Both the position numbers and the translations under genes were made by a program. Shown piece by piece: positions 1 through 9,800 of a DNA stretch of 64,000 nt. Location: assembly GCF_000172415.1 (NCBI RefSeq), contig NZ_ABLD01000001.1:310001-374000 (forward strand). The letters are read 5' to 3'. How positions within the stretch are numbered: position 1 is the first letter of the stretch; every line of letters begins with the position of its first letter. The notes below the pieces were generated by a model, which ran no database searches, had not been told where the DNA came from, and worked only from the letters and a program-made list of their open reading frames with translations. The stretch is from Paraburkholderia graminis C4D1M. Lineage in GTDB: Bacteria; Pseudomonadota; Gammaproteobacteria; Burkholderiales; Burkholderiaceae.

Positions 1-108
1 GCTGAGGCGCCAGACACCGTCCGAAGCGATATGCCTCGAAAACGCTGGCGAAAGACTGTCGGGAAACGCTACAACTGCTTATCTCTTGTCACTGCGTCCG
101 CCGATTAG
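1..108 (+). CDS. Possible 3' end of a gene cut by the window edge
   Basis: The first frame of the plus strand is open from base 1 to a TAG at 106-108 and would encode 35 basic residues containing MPRKRWRK. No start, domain or ribosome binding site is visible, so this may be chance in GC-rich DNA. Bases 109-220 after it show no gene. Confidence 0.2.
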   Translation, partial: AEAPDTVRSDMPRKRWRKTVGKRYNCLSLVTASAD

Positions 109-220
109 GGCCTGTGCTGACAGGAGTACTGAAGTTAAACGTCGTCCGATGCGAGGGACGGGCAAGGCCCTGCCTATCTGCCGCTTATTGACGGATTCCT
201 CGTAGCAACAGCTGCAAGCG

Positions 221-742
221 TCACGACTTAGGCCTCGGCTCGGGCCAAGGCCAACCTCTTTTTTCATTGCGCACATCCGCCTCCACGGGCGACACGGCCG
301 TATCCGGTGCCTGGACCGGACTCGCCGCATGGGTGGCATCGTGCGACGGTTCGGCGCGAGCGCCCTCTTTAATATTCGAAAGCCCGGTCCCGAACCATTT
401 CACTTTGTTCTGGACATGGCTGACATACGCCTTCCAGCCGTGAGGGTCACCGTCAAAAAGGTTGAGCTGTACCGTTGACGCCAGTGCGTCCCGGTTGAGC
501 TCCACCTCAAGCAGCTCCCTTGGCCACACGCAGAATGCGCTGGTGACCCGTTTAGTAAATTCCGCGACCGTCATTCTTGACGGCAGCGCCCTGAGGAACT
601 CGAGGTCCTGCAAAGAGTTTTCTCTCTGCGCGAGCTGCACCACCATAGCGTCGGGGCGGCCCATCTGGGCTAAACAGTTCAATGCTTCGAGAATATCGCC
701 AAGATGAAGCAGCAGTTCCCGTCTATCAAATCGGTCGTCCAT
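221..742 (-). CDS. Hypothetical protein with disordered C-terminus
   Basis: I do not recognise this 173-residue protein. The N-terminal two thirds look folded and soluble (LLLHLGDILEALNCLAQMG near the start, then an aromatic-rich part with VSHVQNKVKWFG around residues 105-120). The last 50 residues are rich in Pro, Ala and charged residues and are probably disordered, ending in PWPEPRPKS. There is no signal peptide or membrane segment. ATG is at 742-740. It stands alone, transcribed in the same direction as the phasin gene upstream (989-1483), with about 250 bases between them. The helix-loop-Trp pattern is faintly phasin-like, which with the neighbour could hint at a granule-associated protein, but this is only a guess. 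Confidence 0.6.
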   Translation of the reverse strand: MDDRFDRRELLLHLGDILEALNCLAQMGRPDAMVVQLAQRENSLQDLEFLRALPSRMTVAEFTKRVTSAFCVWPRELLEVELNRDALASTVQLNLFDGDPHGWKAYVSHVQNKVKWFGTGLSNIKEGARAEPSHDATHAASPVQAPDTAVSPVEADVRNEKRGWPWPEPRPKS

Positions 743-988
743 TGCAATTGTCCGTTCATTTCGTCGCTAGCGAGACGCGCCGTGTTCCGGCGCGACACCT
801 CGTGCGCCAGCGCGTCATCGCCTGGAACGTGTCGCATCTCGGTCAATATGTGCTCGCGGAGCATGGCACTCCGCTAGCGAAAACCTGCACAGCATTCGTC
901 GCTTCAGGACACGCCTTTCGTAAAGCAGAAATGCGAACCGGAGTTCGCATTTATAGACGTATAAGGTCCGCGAGAGAGACGAGGACGC

Positions 989-1483
989 TTACTGAACGGT
1001 GGAAACTTTCGACACGAACTGCTTTGCCGCCTTGTTGGCCGATTCATAGACGGTGCTAGCTGTGGAGAAGGCCGAGCTCCATGCTGCAATGGCCGATTCA
1101 CTTCCTGCCGGGGCATTCTTCGTGAGGTTTTCGACGAACCCTTGTGCCTCCCGCTGGAACTGCTGGCCCTGCGCTGTAGCGGCGGCTGAGATTTCGCTCT
1201 GGACTCCGACTAGGATTTCGTGAACCTGACGACCGTAGGCGACCGCCTTTTCCGCCGCGGGCTGGGAAAGACTCGCTTGCCGTGCGAGCAGCTCACCCGG
1301 GTTGCCGCCCGACATGGCTTTAGTGACATTTTCGTGGTTTTGGACGATAGCCGCTTTACTAACCTGCAGATTCAACGCGACCAGCTTTTCGAAACCTTCG
1401 AACACCTTGCTCGTTAGACCAAAAAGTGTTTCCAGGCTGGATTGCTGGGCGGTAACTAGTTGTTGGGGAATAAGAGTGCTCAT
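989..1483 (-). CDS. phaP: Phasin family protein
   Basis: Phasins coat polyhydroxyalkanoate granules in the cytoplasm and control their number and size. The 164-residue product begins MSTLIPQQLVTAQQSSLETL and is almost entirely amphipathic helix without cysteine or membrane segments, including EGFEKLVALNLQVSK at about residues 29-43 and AYGRQVHEILVGVQSEI, both typical of the phasin_2 family (usual length 150-190). I chose the ATG at 1483-1481 because ACGGAG lies five bases before it; an upstream in-frame ATG would add 35 low-complexity, Pro/Cys-rich residues. Burkholderiaceae carry several phasin paralogues, so the exact member cannot be named; the symbol is used in the family sense. Confidence 0.85.
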   Translation of the reverse strand: MSTLIPQQLVTAQQSSLETLFGLTSKVFEGFEKLVALNLQVSKAAIVQNHENVTKAMSGGNPGELLARQASLSQPAAEKAVAYGRQVHEILVGVQSEISAAATAQGQQFQREAQGFVENLTKNAPAGSESAIAAWSSAFSTASTVYESANKAAKQFVSKVSTVQ

Positions 1484-1570
1484 CACTGCTCCGTAAGGGT
1501 AAGGCAGGCGGCAGAAGGACGGGGGGTCCAAACAGAACCAGACCCGCACGCCACGAGGGGGAGTAAGGCA

Positions 1571-1590
1571 AATGCTGCGCTGCAACAAAA
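1571..1590 (-). promoter_or_regulatory. Possible PhaR-type operator upstream of the phasin gene
   Basis: The segment reads AATGCTGCGCTGCAACAAAA, a TGC/GCA-rich motif of the kind reported for PhaR operators in front of beta-proteobacterial phasin genes. It lies about 90 bases upstream of the chosen phasin start. This is pattern resemblance only; no -35/-10 boxes were assigned. Confidence 0.25.
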
Positions 1591-2055
1591 TTCATTGTAC
1601 GGGGCAATGCCGCGAAGTCAATGAATTTCGCGATACCGCGGGTGTGGAGGGCGCTCGGTCGGACAAACGTCTGAGTTGTGCGAGCGGGGACGCGACGATA
1701 ACCCAGAAGCCACCTCCGTCCTGACGGCGAGTAACGGCGGGCAGTGGACGACTGCTGCGGCTTTCCGGCTCCGTCAACCGATTGGTCCTATTGATTGCCT
1801 TGCCAACGCGTGCGGTCGCATCGACAGGGGAAAGTCGGCTACCGGGACTCGAAGGCATTAAGCCGCGCCTGCTCCGTCTCATTCGAGTGCTGACGCTGAT
1901 ACGCTTCGAACAGGCGCCAGCAGAGTTGCGTCAGTCTCGCGGAGTTGCGGCCTGGTCCGCATACTCGGTGTTCATTGCCGATTGCACGGCGTTACGCCGG
2001 TAAATCAACTCTTGACTAGTAAGTCGCGGCCATCGGAAACAGCCACGAGGGCAGA
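1591..2055. other. Gene-free stretch between phasin and c-di-GMP genes
   Basis: Open frames here are short, lack ribosome binding sites and have unlikely composition (many Arg, Ser, Pro). I see no convincing gene, hairpin terminator or repeat. Confidence 0.5.
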
Positions 2056-3717
2056 CTATGCGTCGTGTCCTGTAGTCACGGAGCGACACGCGAGCATGAG
2101 GCTCTCAGCGCTCGCGGGCTTTGTCAGGAGATACCCCTGAGCAAAGTCACAACTCGCCTCACGCAGGGTTTGCAGCTGTTTGCTTGTCTCGACGCCTTCG
2201 GCTGTCACCTTCATGCCTAGTTCGTGCGACATCTGAATAATGCCGCGGACTATCGCAGCGGCTGCCGCGTCGCGACCAAGCCTTGCGGTGAACGAGCGGT
2301 CAATCTTCACCGTATCGGGCGAAAAGTCAGCTAAATAGCCGAGGCTGGAGTAGCCCGTTCCAAAGTCATCGATGGCGATGCGTACGCCAAGGCGCTTGAG
2401 CGCTATGAGCGTCTCTTGTGCGAGGGAAGTATTTTCCATCAGTGCGCTTTCCGTCAATTCGATTTCAAGGCAGCGCGGCGGCAATTGATGCTTGCGCAAT
2501 GCTTCGTCGACGATGGCCACGAGGGTGTTATCCCTGAGTTGGCGCGCTGACACGTTCACCGACATGCGAAGGTCCTTTTCGCCTGCGTTTCGCCAGTAGG
2601 CCAGCTGCGCGAGAGCAGCATCCATCACCCATGCGCCAACCTCGACAATAAATCCGCTTTCTTCGAGTATAGGAATGAAACTGGCGGGCCGCACCATGCC
2701 TCGCGCCGGATGGTTCCATCGAATAAGCGCCTCAACGCCCGTCATCGCCAAAGACGTCGGCTGGTGAATACCCTGGAAATGGAGGACAAATTGGCCGGAC
2801 GCCAGGGCTAGAGGCAGAACTCGCTCAAGTTCGAAATCACCGAGCACGTCGCTCGACGCTTTACCGGCAAACCTGAAGCCGTTACGGCCTCCTTTTTTTG
2901 CCGCGTACATTGCGATGTCAGCGCTTGTCAGCAGCGATTCGTGGTCTCGTCCGTTCTCGGGGTAAACCGATATGCCAATAGATGCCGTGACAAATGGGTC
3001 GGCGCTGTCCGCTGGGACACCGCTCGAAAACGCGCTGAGCAGAGTGCGCGCCAACGTCGCCAGTCTCCCCTTGTCTGCTTCGCCGTTAAGGATGACGGCA
3101 AACTCGTCGCCTCCGAGGCGCGCAACACATGCATCATCAGGAAGCGCTGCCTGGATGGTTTCGGCGATGTTCTTCAACAGACGGTCAGCGGCCGTATGCC
3201 CCAAAGTGTCGTTAAGGACTTTAAAGCGGTCGAGGTCAATGAACATCAGAGCGAATGCGGCGTCGCAACTGCAAAGCGTCTTCATCTGCCGAACAAGTGC
3301 GCTGCGGTTAGCTAAGCCCGTCAACCCGTCAGTGTGAGCGAGCCGGTCGAGCGCTGCCAGCCGTTCCTGCTCGACCGTGATGTCCTCGCTCACGCCAACA
3401 ATGCGGACAACGGCTCCCGTTTCATCGCGCACCGGGTATGCCGTGCTTCTAATCCAACGCAGGCAACCGTCCGGGCGCCGGATGCGGTACTCGAAGCGGC
3501 CCTCGACGCCTTCAGACGCGATGCGATGCATCTCCGCACGAAGAGGACCGACGTCCACGGCGCACACCAGTTCGAGCCACGCTGAAGGCGTGGTGGCAAG
3601 CTGTTCAGCGGTGATGCCGAACACACGCTCAACCCCCGCACTCACGTGATGGAAGTGCTGGAAGTCCGGGCTATAGGAGTAGAACACAAGCCGAACGTGC
3701 GACTCCATCTCGTGCAT
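2056..3717 (-). CDS. PAS-GGDEF-EAL protein (c-di-GMP synthesis and/or breakdown)
   Basis: The 553-residue soluble protein has an N-terminal PAS sensor domain (about 8-118, ending in the usual GVSEDITVEQERL linker), a GGDEF diguanylate cyclase domain with an intact GGDEF at about 202-206, and an EAL phosphodiesterase domain starting near VEALIRW (about 328) and containing DDFGTGYSS and the KIDRSF block. Both active-site signatures look complete, so it may be bifunctional. The RxxD inhibitory site that normally sits just before GGDEF reads PDDA here, so product inhibition at that site is unlikely. No membrane segment is present; the PAS domain would be the signal input. Two ATGs (residues 1 and 4) are possible starts. 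Confidence 0.9.
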   Translation of the reverse strand: MHEMESHVRLVFYSYSPDFQHFHHVSAGVERVFGITAEQLATTPSAWLELVCAVDVGPLRAEMHRIASEGVEGRFEYRIRRPDGCLRWIRSTAYPVRDETGAVVRIVGVSEDITVEQERLAALDRLAHTDGLTGLANRSALVRQMKTLCSCDAAFALMFIDLDRFKVLNDTLGHTAADRLLKNIAETIQAALPDDACVARLGGDEFAVILNGEADKGRLATLARTLLSAFSSGVPADSADPFVTASIGISVYPENGRDHESLLTSADIAMYAAKKGGRNGFRFAGKASSDVLGDFELERVLPLALASGQFVLHFQGIHQPTSLAMTGVEALIRWNHPARGMVRPASFIPILEESGFIVEVGAWVMDAALAQLAYWRNAGEKDLRMSVNVSARQLRDNTLVAIVDEALRKHQLPPRCLEIELTESALMENTSLAQETLIALKRLGVRIAIDDFGTGYSSLGYLADFSPDTVKIDRSFTARLGRDAAAAAIVRGIIQMSHELGMKVTAEGVETSKQLQTLREASCDFAQGYLLTKPASAESLMLACRSVTTGHDA

Positions 3718-3752
3718 TGACGTTTTGTAGAAACGCAGACCAAGTGGTGAGC

Positions 3753-3983
3753 TCAGTCATGTGCGTCGACCCAGGCGCGGGCCCATTCCAGCCCCGCAAG
3801 CTGAGCGTCCTCCTCACTTTCAAAATCGCCCAGAACGCCCGATGCCTGAATTAGCTTGCCGCCATTGCCGCCACGGGTGATGGTCCCGCTCGCTGCATAA
3901 CGAGCTGGCCGATGGACGCCGTCGTTTTCTTGAACGATGGCATGACCCCATACGTCATAGCCGCGGTACTTCTGTGATTGCAT
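3753..3983 (-). CDS. Small conserved hypothetical protein, last gene of a coupled trio
   Basis: The 76-residue protein starts MQSQKYRGYDVWGHAIVQ and ends with an acidic helical part (FESEEDAQLAGLEWARAWVD). The layout, a small beta-rich half then a helix with spaced Ala/Trp, is shared with the product of 19398-19619 and with a remnant at 25194-25283; I believe the family is annotated as a DUF in Burkholderiales but cannot confirm the number. Its ATG overlaps the TAA of the preceding gene by one base (TAATG), so translation is probably coupled. Function unknown. Confidence 0.7.
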   Translation of the reverse strand: MQSQKYRGYDVWGHAIVQENDGVHRPARYAASGTITRGGNGGKLIQASGVLGDFESEEDAQLAGLEWARAWVDAHD

Positions 3984-4333
3984 TAGCGGACGACGTGAGC
4001 GGATGCCGCGTGGCCTCTCACGCGAAGCACGTTGCCTTCCGGAGTGGTTTGCCGCGGAATCTCGGACATGTCCGGTTCGTCCCTGCGCAAGGTTTTTTGC
4101 GCATTGCCTTGCTTCGCCACGAGCCGTGGAGCAGTTGCTAACTCGCGCGGCGAACGCACCTTCTTCGCGTGCAAGGCCACGTGGCGTCGTACTGCGAGCC
4201 TTTGTGCGGTACCCACCCGGTGCGGGGCAGTCGCGCGTGCCTCAGGCGGATTCCACACTTCCGAATAGGTGCCAGCCCCAAAAGCCGCCGGCGCGAACGC
4301 CACGGCCAGTAACGCAACTCCAAGTTTTCTCAC
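3983..4333 (-). CDS. Small exported basic protein, middle gene of a coupled trio
   Basis: A GTG start at 4333-4331 is preceded by AAGGAG and gives a 116-residue protein with a clear signal peptide (MRKLGVALLAVAFAPAAFGA). The mature part is rich in Arg, Ala and Pro, without cysteines or a known domain, and is likely a small periplasmic or surface protein. The GTG overlaps the TGA of the upstream gene (GTGA), and its own stop overlaps the next start. An ATG much further upstream would bury the signal peptide and was rejected. Confidence 0.65.
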   Translation of the reverse strand: MRKLGVALLAVAFAPAAFGAGTYSEVWNPPEARATAPHRVGTAQRLAVRRHVALHAKKVRSPRELATAPRLVAKQGNAQKTLRRDEPDMSEIPRQTTPEGNVLRVRGHAASAHVVR

Positions 4334-4647
4334 GATTTCTCCTTGGCCGCTTCTCGCTGCTGCCACAGTTTGCAGGACACCGCCTGGTTGAGGCATCCAC
4401 CGTGGCAGCCTGCGCAATAGTGGCGTGCCCGAATGACTTCCGTGACTCGCCATGCATTTGCGGTGAGTGGACTCGCTGTCCCAACGGTATGACCGTTTTC
4501 GGCGGCGTAGAACGTCGGCTCGCCAGCCTTGCCCCGGCGAATCGCCTCGTTGATTTCCTGCTCGCCGAACGCTGATTTCATCTGCGCCACAAACGCCGCA
4601 ATTTCCGGCATCGGATGGCTGACCGGTTCATGGACACGCATATCCAT
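4330..4647 (-). CDS. Hypothetical protein with a CxxCxxxC cluster, first gene of a coupled trio
   Basis: The 105-residue product carries a cysteine cluster (HYCAGCHGGCLNQ) near residues 77-89 and a further Cys shortly after, which could bind a metal. The N-terminal part contains MPEIAAFVAQMKSAFGEQEI, a helix-rich soluble segment. It leads a minus-strand operon of three tightly coupled genes (4647 to 3753) and is divergent from imuA, with 82 bases between the two starts. Whether the LexA box in that gap also controls this operon cannot be told; it lies 55-70 bases upstream of this start. Function unknown. Confidence 0.65.
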   Translation of the reverse strand: MDMRVHEPVSHPMPEIAAFVAQMKSAFGEQEINEAIRRGKAGEPTFYAAENGHTVGTASPLTANAWRVTEVIRARHYCAGCHGGCLNQAVSCKLWQQREAAKEKS

Positions 4648-4702
4648 CGTCTCGCTCCCGAAAAAAGTGCCTGTTCGCCGTTACGGAAATCCGTGTAGGA
4701 TA

Positions 4703-4718
4703 CTGTACATCCATACAG
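4703..4718 (+). promoter_or_regulatory. LexA (SOS) box in front of imuA
   Basis: The bases CTGTACATCCATACAG match the LexA operator CTGT-N8-ACAG exactly on both arms. The box ends 11 bases before the ATG of imuA, the expected place for a repressor site over the promoter or start. Binding itself is inferred from the consensus. Confidence 0.9.
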
Positions 4719-4729
4719 GTTTTCCCGCA

Positions 4730-5437
4730 ATGACATCCCCCTTGCCGTCCCCCGAAGCGATACACCCGTCCCTGTGGCGGGCGTCGCAGCTCGCGCGGGG
4801 CCGGGGGCGGGTGGTCGATACGGGCTATCCGGCGCTCTCTTCCGAACTGCCTAGAGGCGGGTGGCCGGTCGGTGCGCTGGTGGACCTGCTGGTGCAGCAA
4901 CCGGGCGTGGGTGAACTGCGGCTGCTGCGGCCCGCGCTGAGTGCCGTAGACGACCGCCCAGTCGCATTTCTGCAGCCGCCGCATACCCCGGACGGCCTGG
5001 GGCTCAGCTACATCGGTCTGTCGCTGGAGCAGGTGCTGCGCGTGAAGGCGCAGAAAACCGCGGATGCGCTCTGGTCTGCGGAACAGATTCTCCGCGCGGG
5101 AAGCTGCGGTGCGCTGATTTTCTGGGCGCAGTACGCGCAGGCTTCATCGCTGCGGCGCCTGCATCTGGCCGCGCAGTCGTCGCAGACGCTATTCGTCATG
5201 GTGCGCCCGCTTGCGAGCGCACAGGACGCGTCGCCAGCGCTCCTGCGCCTGGCGCTCAAACCATCGGCCGACGGTCTGACCGTCGACATCGTGAAACGAC
5301 GAGGGCCCTCGCGCACGGAGCCTCTCCCGATTCCCCTTCAACCCACTCCTGTTCTGCTGTCACGACATGCGCGTCTTTCTCGCCGTTCACCTGCCGAAGT
5401 TGCCGCTCGAAGTCTTCAGGCCGAGGTGGTCGCCTGA
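4730..5437 (+). CDS. imuA: ImuA, RecA-like accessory protein of the SOS mutasome
   Basis: The 235-residue protein belongs to the ImuA/SulA-like RecA-fold family that works with ImuB and DnaE2 in damage-induced translesion synthesis. Family features visible are the N-terminal HPSLWRASQLARG, the core LPRGGWPVGALVDLL (about 42-56, the equivalent of a P-loop region but without a full Walker A), and the C-terminal LSRHARLSRRS. The start at 4730 follows the LexA box directly; the frame is open further upstream but would run through that operator. It overlaps imuB by 71 bases, so the two are co-transcribed and probably translationally coupled. Confidence 0.93.
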   Translation: MTSPLPSPEAIHPSLWRASQLARGRGRVVDTGYPALSSELPRGGWPVGALVDLLVQQPGVGELRLLRPALSAVDDRPVAFLQPPHTPDGLGLSYIGLSLEQVLRVKAQKTADALWSAEQILRAGSCGALIFWAQYAQASSLRRLHLAAQSSQTLFVMVRPLASAQDASPALLRLALKPSADGLTVDIVKRRGPSRTEPLPIPLQPTPVLLSRHARLSRRSPAEVAARSLQAEVVA

Positions 5438-6848
5438 GCCGCTTCACGGCAGCGTCGTACTCGAGAAGGACAAGGTCGTCATCGCGGACAGCGTCGCGCG
5501 CGCGGCAGGCGTGCGGCTGGGGATGAAGCGCGGTGGCGTACTGACGCTCTCGCCGGACACGGAAATGCACGAGCGCGACTTCGCCCGCGAGCGGGCGGTG
5601 CAGCGCGATGTCGGCATTGCGCTGATGCGCTTTTCGCCCGAAGTCACGCTGCTCGATGAAGCGACCATGGTGGTCGAGGTCGGCGCGAGCCTGCGCCTCT
5701 TTGGCGGACTGCTTGCGCTGTGCCGCGAAGCAAAGGCGCTGCTCGCCACGCTAGGTCTCACCGCCCGCATCAGTGCCGCGCCGACCGGGCAGGGTGCATG
5801 GCTGCTGGCCCGGTATGCGAAAGGGCATGGTGCGCGGCGCGTGCTCAAACTTTCCACGCTCGAACAGCGGCTTGCCAGTCTGCCCATGGTCGCCGTCCCC
5901 GAAGTACGGCAGTTCGCCGACTGGTTCAGCGGGCTCGGCTGCGAAACCATCGCCGACATCCGCCGGCTACCGCGCGCTGGACTGCAGCGGCGCTGTGGCG
6001 AACATCTGCTCGATTCGCTCGACCGTGCGTTTGGCACCGCGCCGGAACTGTTCGACTGGCTGGAACTGCCACCCACGTTTTCCGCGCGCATCGAAATGCC
6101 TGACCGGCTTGAACACGCGGACGGTGCAGTCTTCGGCGCACACCGGCTTATCGTGCAACTGTGCGGGTGGCTCTGCGCAAAACAGCTCGCGGTGAGCGCG
6201 GTGCGCCTGTCGCTCGAGCACGAGCGCGGGCGTGACGCCATCGAACCGACCAGCATCGACATTGCACTGGGTGAGCCCACCTGGCGGGAAGAGCACCTCC
6301 TGAGGCTGCTCAAGGAGCGGCTGCATCGCATCGAGCTCACCGCGCCGGTTATCGCATTGCGTCTTGACGCATCAAAGGTCGAGTCCGCCGCGCCGGCGTC
6401 CGACACGCTTTTCCCCGAGCCGGGGGGCTCGAAGGAAGACCACGCACGGCTACTCGAATTACTCGTCGCGCGGCTCGGTGAAGACAATGTACTGCGGCCG
6501 GCGCCAAGCGCTGACCATCGCCCGGAAGTCGCCAACTCATGGGTGCCGGTCACCCAAACCGCGAAGCCCGTGGTCATCCCGGAAGGCCTGCCGCGACCGA
6601 CGTGGATGCTCGATACGCCGGTGCGCCTGCTCATGCGCCAGCACCGCCCGTTCTATGGTTCGCCGCTGCGCATGGTGTCGCCGGGCGAGCGCATCGAGGC
6701 GGGCTGGTTCGATGGCGAGCTGGTTACACGCGACTACTTCGTCGCCCAGGCCGACGACCAGAGCTGTTACTGGATTTACCGCGAGCGCGTGAGCAGCCGT
6801 GACGCCGAAGAAGACCAGCGCTGGTTCCTGCACGGCCTCTTTGGATGA
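5367..6848 (+). CDS. imuB: ImuB, Y-family polymerase-like mutasome subunit
   Basis: The 493-residue product is a DinB/UmuC-like protein that lacks polymerase activity in characterised systems and acts as a clamp-binding platform for DnaE2. In the N-terminal block (MRVFLAVHLPKLPLEVF) the metal-binding Asp of true Y-family polymerases is not present, and the later acidic pair is altered (LLDEATMVVEVG), consistent with a non-catalytic ImuB. Helix-hairpin-helix and little-finger regions follow (ADWFSGLGCETIADIRRLPR near 190). The start lies inside imuA; dnaE2 starts six bases after the stop. Confidence 0.93.
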   Translation: MRVFLAVHLPKLPLEVFRPRWSPEPLHGSVVLEKDKVVIADSVARAAGVRLGMKRGGVLTLSPDTEMHERDFARERAVQRDVGIALMRFSPEVTLLDEATMVVEVGASLRLFGGLLALCREAKALLATLGLTARISAAPTGQGAWLLARYAKGHGARRVLKLSTLEQRLASLPMVAVPEVRQFADWFSGLGCETIADIRRLPRAGLQRRCGEHLLDSLDRAFGTAPELFDWLELPPTFSARIEMPDRLEHADGAVFGAHRLIVQLCGWLCAKQLAVSAVRLSLEHERGRDAIEPTSIDIALGEPTWREEHLLRLLKERLHRIELTAPVIALRLDASKVESAAPASDTLFPEPGGSKEDHARLLELLVARLGEDNVLRPAPSADHRPEVANSWVPVTQTAKPVVIPEGLPRPTWMLDTPVRLLMRQHRPFYGSPLRMVSPGERIEAGWFDGELVTRDYFVAQADDQSCYWIYRERVSSRDAEEDQRWFLHGLFG

Positions 6849-6854
6849 CGCGCC

Positions 6855-9800
6855 GTGGACACCATCTTCACCATGCTGCCGGCGTATGCCGAGCTTTTCT
6901 GCCTGTCGAACTTCTCGTTCCTGCGCGGTGCCTCGCACGCAGAGGAACTCGCTGAGCGCGCCGCGCAGCTCGGTTATTCGGCGCTCGCGATTACCGACGA
7001 ATGTTCGCTCGCTGGCGTCGTGCGGGCGCACGTGGCGGCGAAAGAAGCGAAGCTGCCGTTTATCGTCGGCTCGTACTTCCGTCTGGTGAACGCGGACGGC
7101 TCGCCGGCATTCGGGCTCATCCTGCTTGCCAGAAATCGCGAAGGATATGGCAACCTCTCCGAGCTCATCACGCTCGCCCGCACGCGCGCGCCGAAGGGCG
7201 AATACCGGCTCACGCCACAAGACCTGTCGCGGCCCGACAAGGAATACCGGCACCTGCTGGGCGTGCCGGACTGCCTGGCGATTCTCGTGCCGTCATTCCC
7301 GGCAAAGGAAGACGTGCTCGACGCGCAGGTCGAATGGCTGGACGAGACATTTCCGGGACGCGCGTGGGTCGGTCTCGTGCTGCATCAGCGGGCGATGGAC
7401 GACATTCACCGTGGCGCGGTGGAGTTCGTCGCGCGCAACCGCGACGTGCCAGTGGTCGCACTCGGCGAAGTGCTGATGCATGTGCGCTCGAGGAAACCCC
7501 TGCAGGACACGATAACCGCCATCCGGGTCGGCAAGCCAGTCCATGAATGCGGCTACGACCTCGCGCCCAATGCCGAACAGCATTTGCGCTCGCGCCTGCG
7601 GCTCGCCAATCTGTATTCGCCGGATGCGCTTGCCGCAACCGTCGACATTGCCGCGCGCTGCACGTTCTCGCTCGATGAATTGCGCTACGAGTATCCGGAC
7701 GAACTGGTGCCGCCTGGATTCACGCCGGGCGCCTATCTGCGACAGGAGACGTACATCGGCGCACAGCGGCGCTTTCCGTCGGGCATTCCGCATCACGTGC
7801 AGGAGCAGATTGAGCACGAGCTTGAACTGATTGGCGACCTGCAGTACGAGCCGTACTTTCTGACAGTCTACGACCTGGTGCGCTTTGCGCGCAGTCAGCA
7901 CATCCTGTGTCAGGGGCGGGGGTCGGCAGCCAATTCCGCGGTGTGCTACTGCCTCGGTGTCACGGAGGTGGACCCCGCACGCGGCAACATGCTGTTCGAG
8001 CGGTTCATTTCGAAGGAGCGCGGCGAGCCGCCGGATATCGACGTCGACTTTGAGCACCAGCGGCGTGAAGAAGTCATACAGTACATTTACCGAAAGTATG
8101 GGCGCGACCGCGCAGCGATTGCTGCTGCTGTGTCGACGTACCGCGCGCGGGGCGTTTTGCGCGAAACGGGCAAGGCGCTGGGCGTCGACCTGCAGATAGT
8201 CGATGCGGTCGCCAAGTCGCATCACTGGTTCGATAACAGCGCGGACCTGCTCAAGCGCTTCGAGGAGTGCGGGTTGAATCCAGACACGCCGCTCATCCGC
8301 GCGTGGGCCTCGCTCGCCGCACAGCTCTATGGTTTTCCGCGGCACCTGTCGCAGCACTCAGGCGGCTTCGTCATCAGCCGGGGCAAGCTGACACGGCTCG
8401 TTCCGGTTGAGAACGCCGCGATGCCCGAGCGTAGCGTCATCCAGTGGGATAAGGACGACCTCGAATCGCTCGGACTGCTGAAGATTGATGTACTCGCGCT
8501 TGGCATGCTCTCAGCCATCCGCCGCACGCTCGACCTCGTGTCGGAGCAGCGCGGTGAGCGCTTCGAGATGCAGGACATTCCCGCGGAAGACAAGGCCACC
8601 TACGACATGATTTCGGCCGCCGACACGGTAGGCGTCTTCCAGATTGAATCGCGCGCGCAGATGTCGATGCTGCCACGGATGCGACCGCGCACGTTCTACG
8701 ACCTGGTGATTGAAGTGGCCATCGTGCGACCGGGTCCGATTCAGGGCGGGGCGGTTCATCCCTATCTGCGCCGTCGCCAGGGCTTTGAGCCGGTCACCTA
8801 TCCGGGCGATGCTCTGAAGACCGCACTGGGCCGCACGCTCGGCGTGCCGATTTTCCAGGAGCAGGTGATGCAGGTCGCCATTCTCGCCGCGGGCTTCACC
8901 GCGGGCGAGGCAGACCAGCTGCGGCGCGCAATGGCCGCCTGGAAGCGTAAGGGTGGCCTCGGAAAATACTATGACCGCATCGTGCTTGGGATGCAGGAGC
9001 GGGGTTATGACCTTGCGTTTGCCGAAGCCATCTTCGAGCAGATAAAGGGCTTCGGCGAATATGGTTTTCCGGAAAGTCATGCGGCGAGTTTCGCGCTGCT
9101 CGTGTACGCGAGCAGCTGGCTCAAATGTCACGAGCCGGAGGCATTTCTCGCCGCGATGCTCAATAGCCAGCCGATGGGCTTCTATTCGCCTTCACAGCTG
9201 GTGCAGGATGCGCAGCGCCACGGCGTGAAAGTGCTGCCTGTCGATGTGACCATTAGTGGATGGAATTCGTCCCTCGAACCTATGGCCGGCGAGAAGCGGC
9301 CCGCCGTGCGCCTCGGTCTTTCGCTGCTGCGAGGGATGAAGGAAGGCACGGCCGAGCGGATTGAAAACTCGCGCGCGGTACGGCCTTTCGCGAGCGTGAA
9401 AGACCTCGCGCGCCGTGCGGCACTCGACCGTCGGGACCTGCATATTCTCGCTGACGCGAATGCGCTCGCTGCGCTTGCCGGCAACCGGCGCGAGGCGCTC
9501 TGGCAGTCGGTGGCGGCCGTGCCCGAGAAAGACATGCTGGCCGCAGCGGCCGTCGAGGACGAAACGCCTGAACTCGGCGCGCCCTCGGAAGCGAACGACA
9601 TTTTGGCGGACTATCGCTCGGTGGGCCTGACGCTCGGTCGTCATCCGCTGGAACTGTTGCGCCCGCAGTTGCTCGCCAATCGCCTCATGCCCGCGGCCAC
9701 GTTGCGCACCTACCGGGACGGCCGGCTCGCGCGGGGCTGTGGTCTCGTCACCGTGCGCCAGCGGCCGGGCACGGCCAAGGGCGTGGTGTTCGTCACGCTC

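Noticed and set aside
5444..6634. Long open frame antisense to imuB (396 codons)
   Set aside because: It is the mirror of a clear ImuB gene, very rich in Ser and Arg, with no ribosome binding site; typical shadow in GC-rich DNA.
7293..8357. Open frames antisense to dnaE2 (354 codons and others)
   Set aside because: dnaE2 motifs on the plus strand are complete; the antisense frames have no known sequence.
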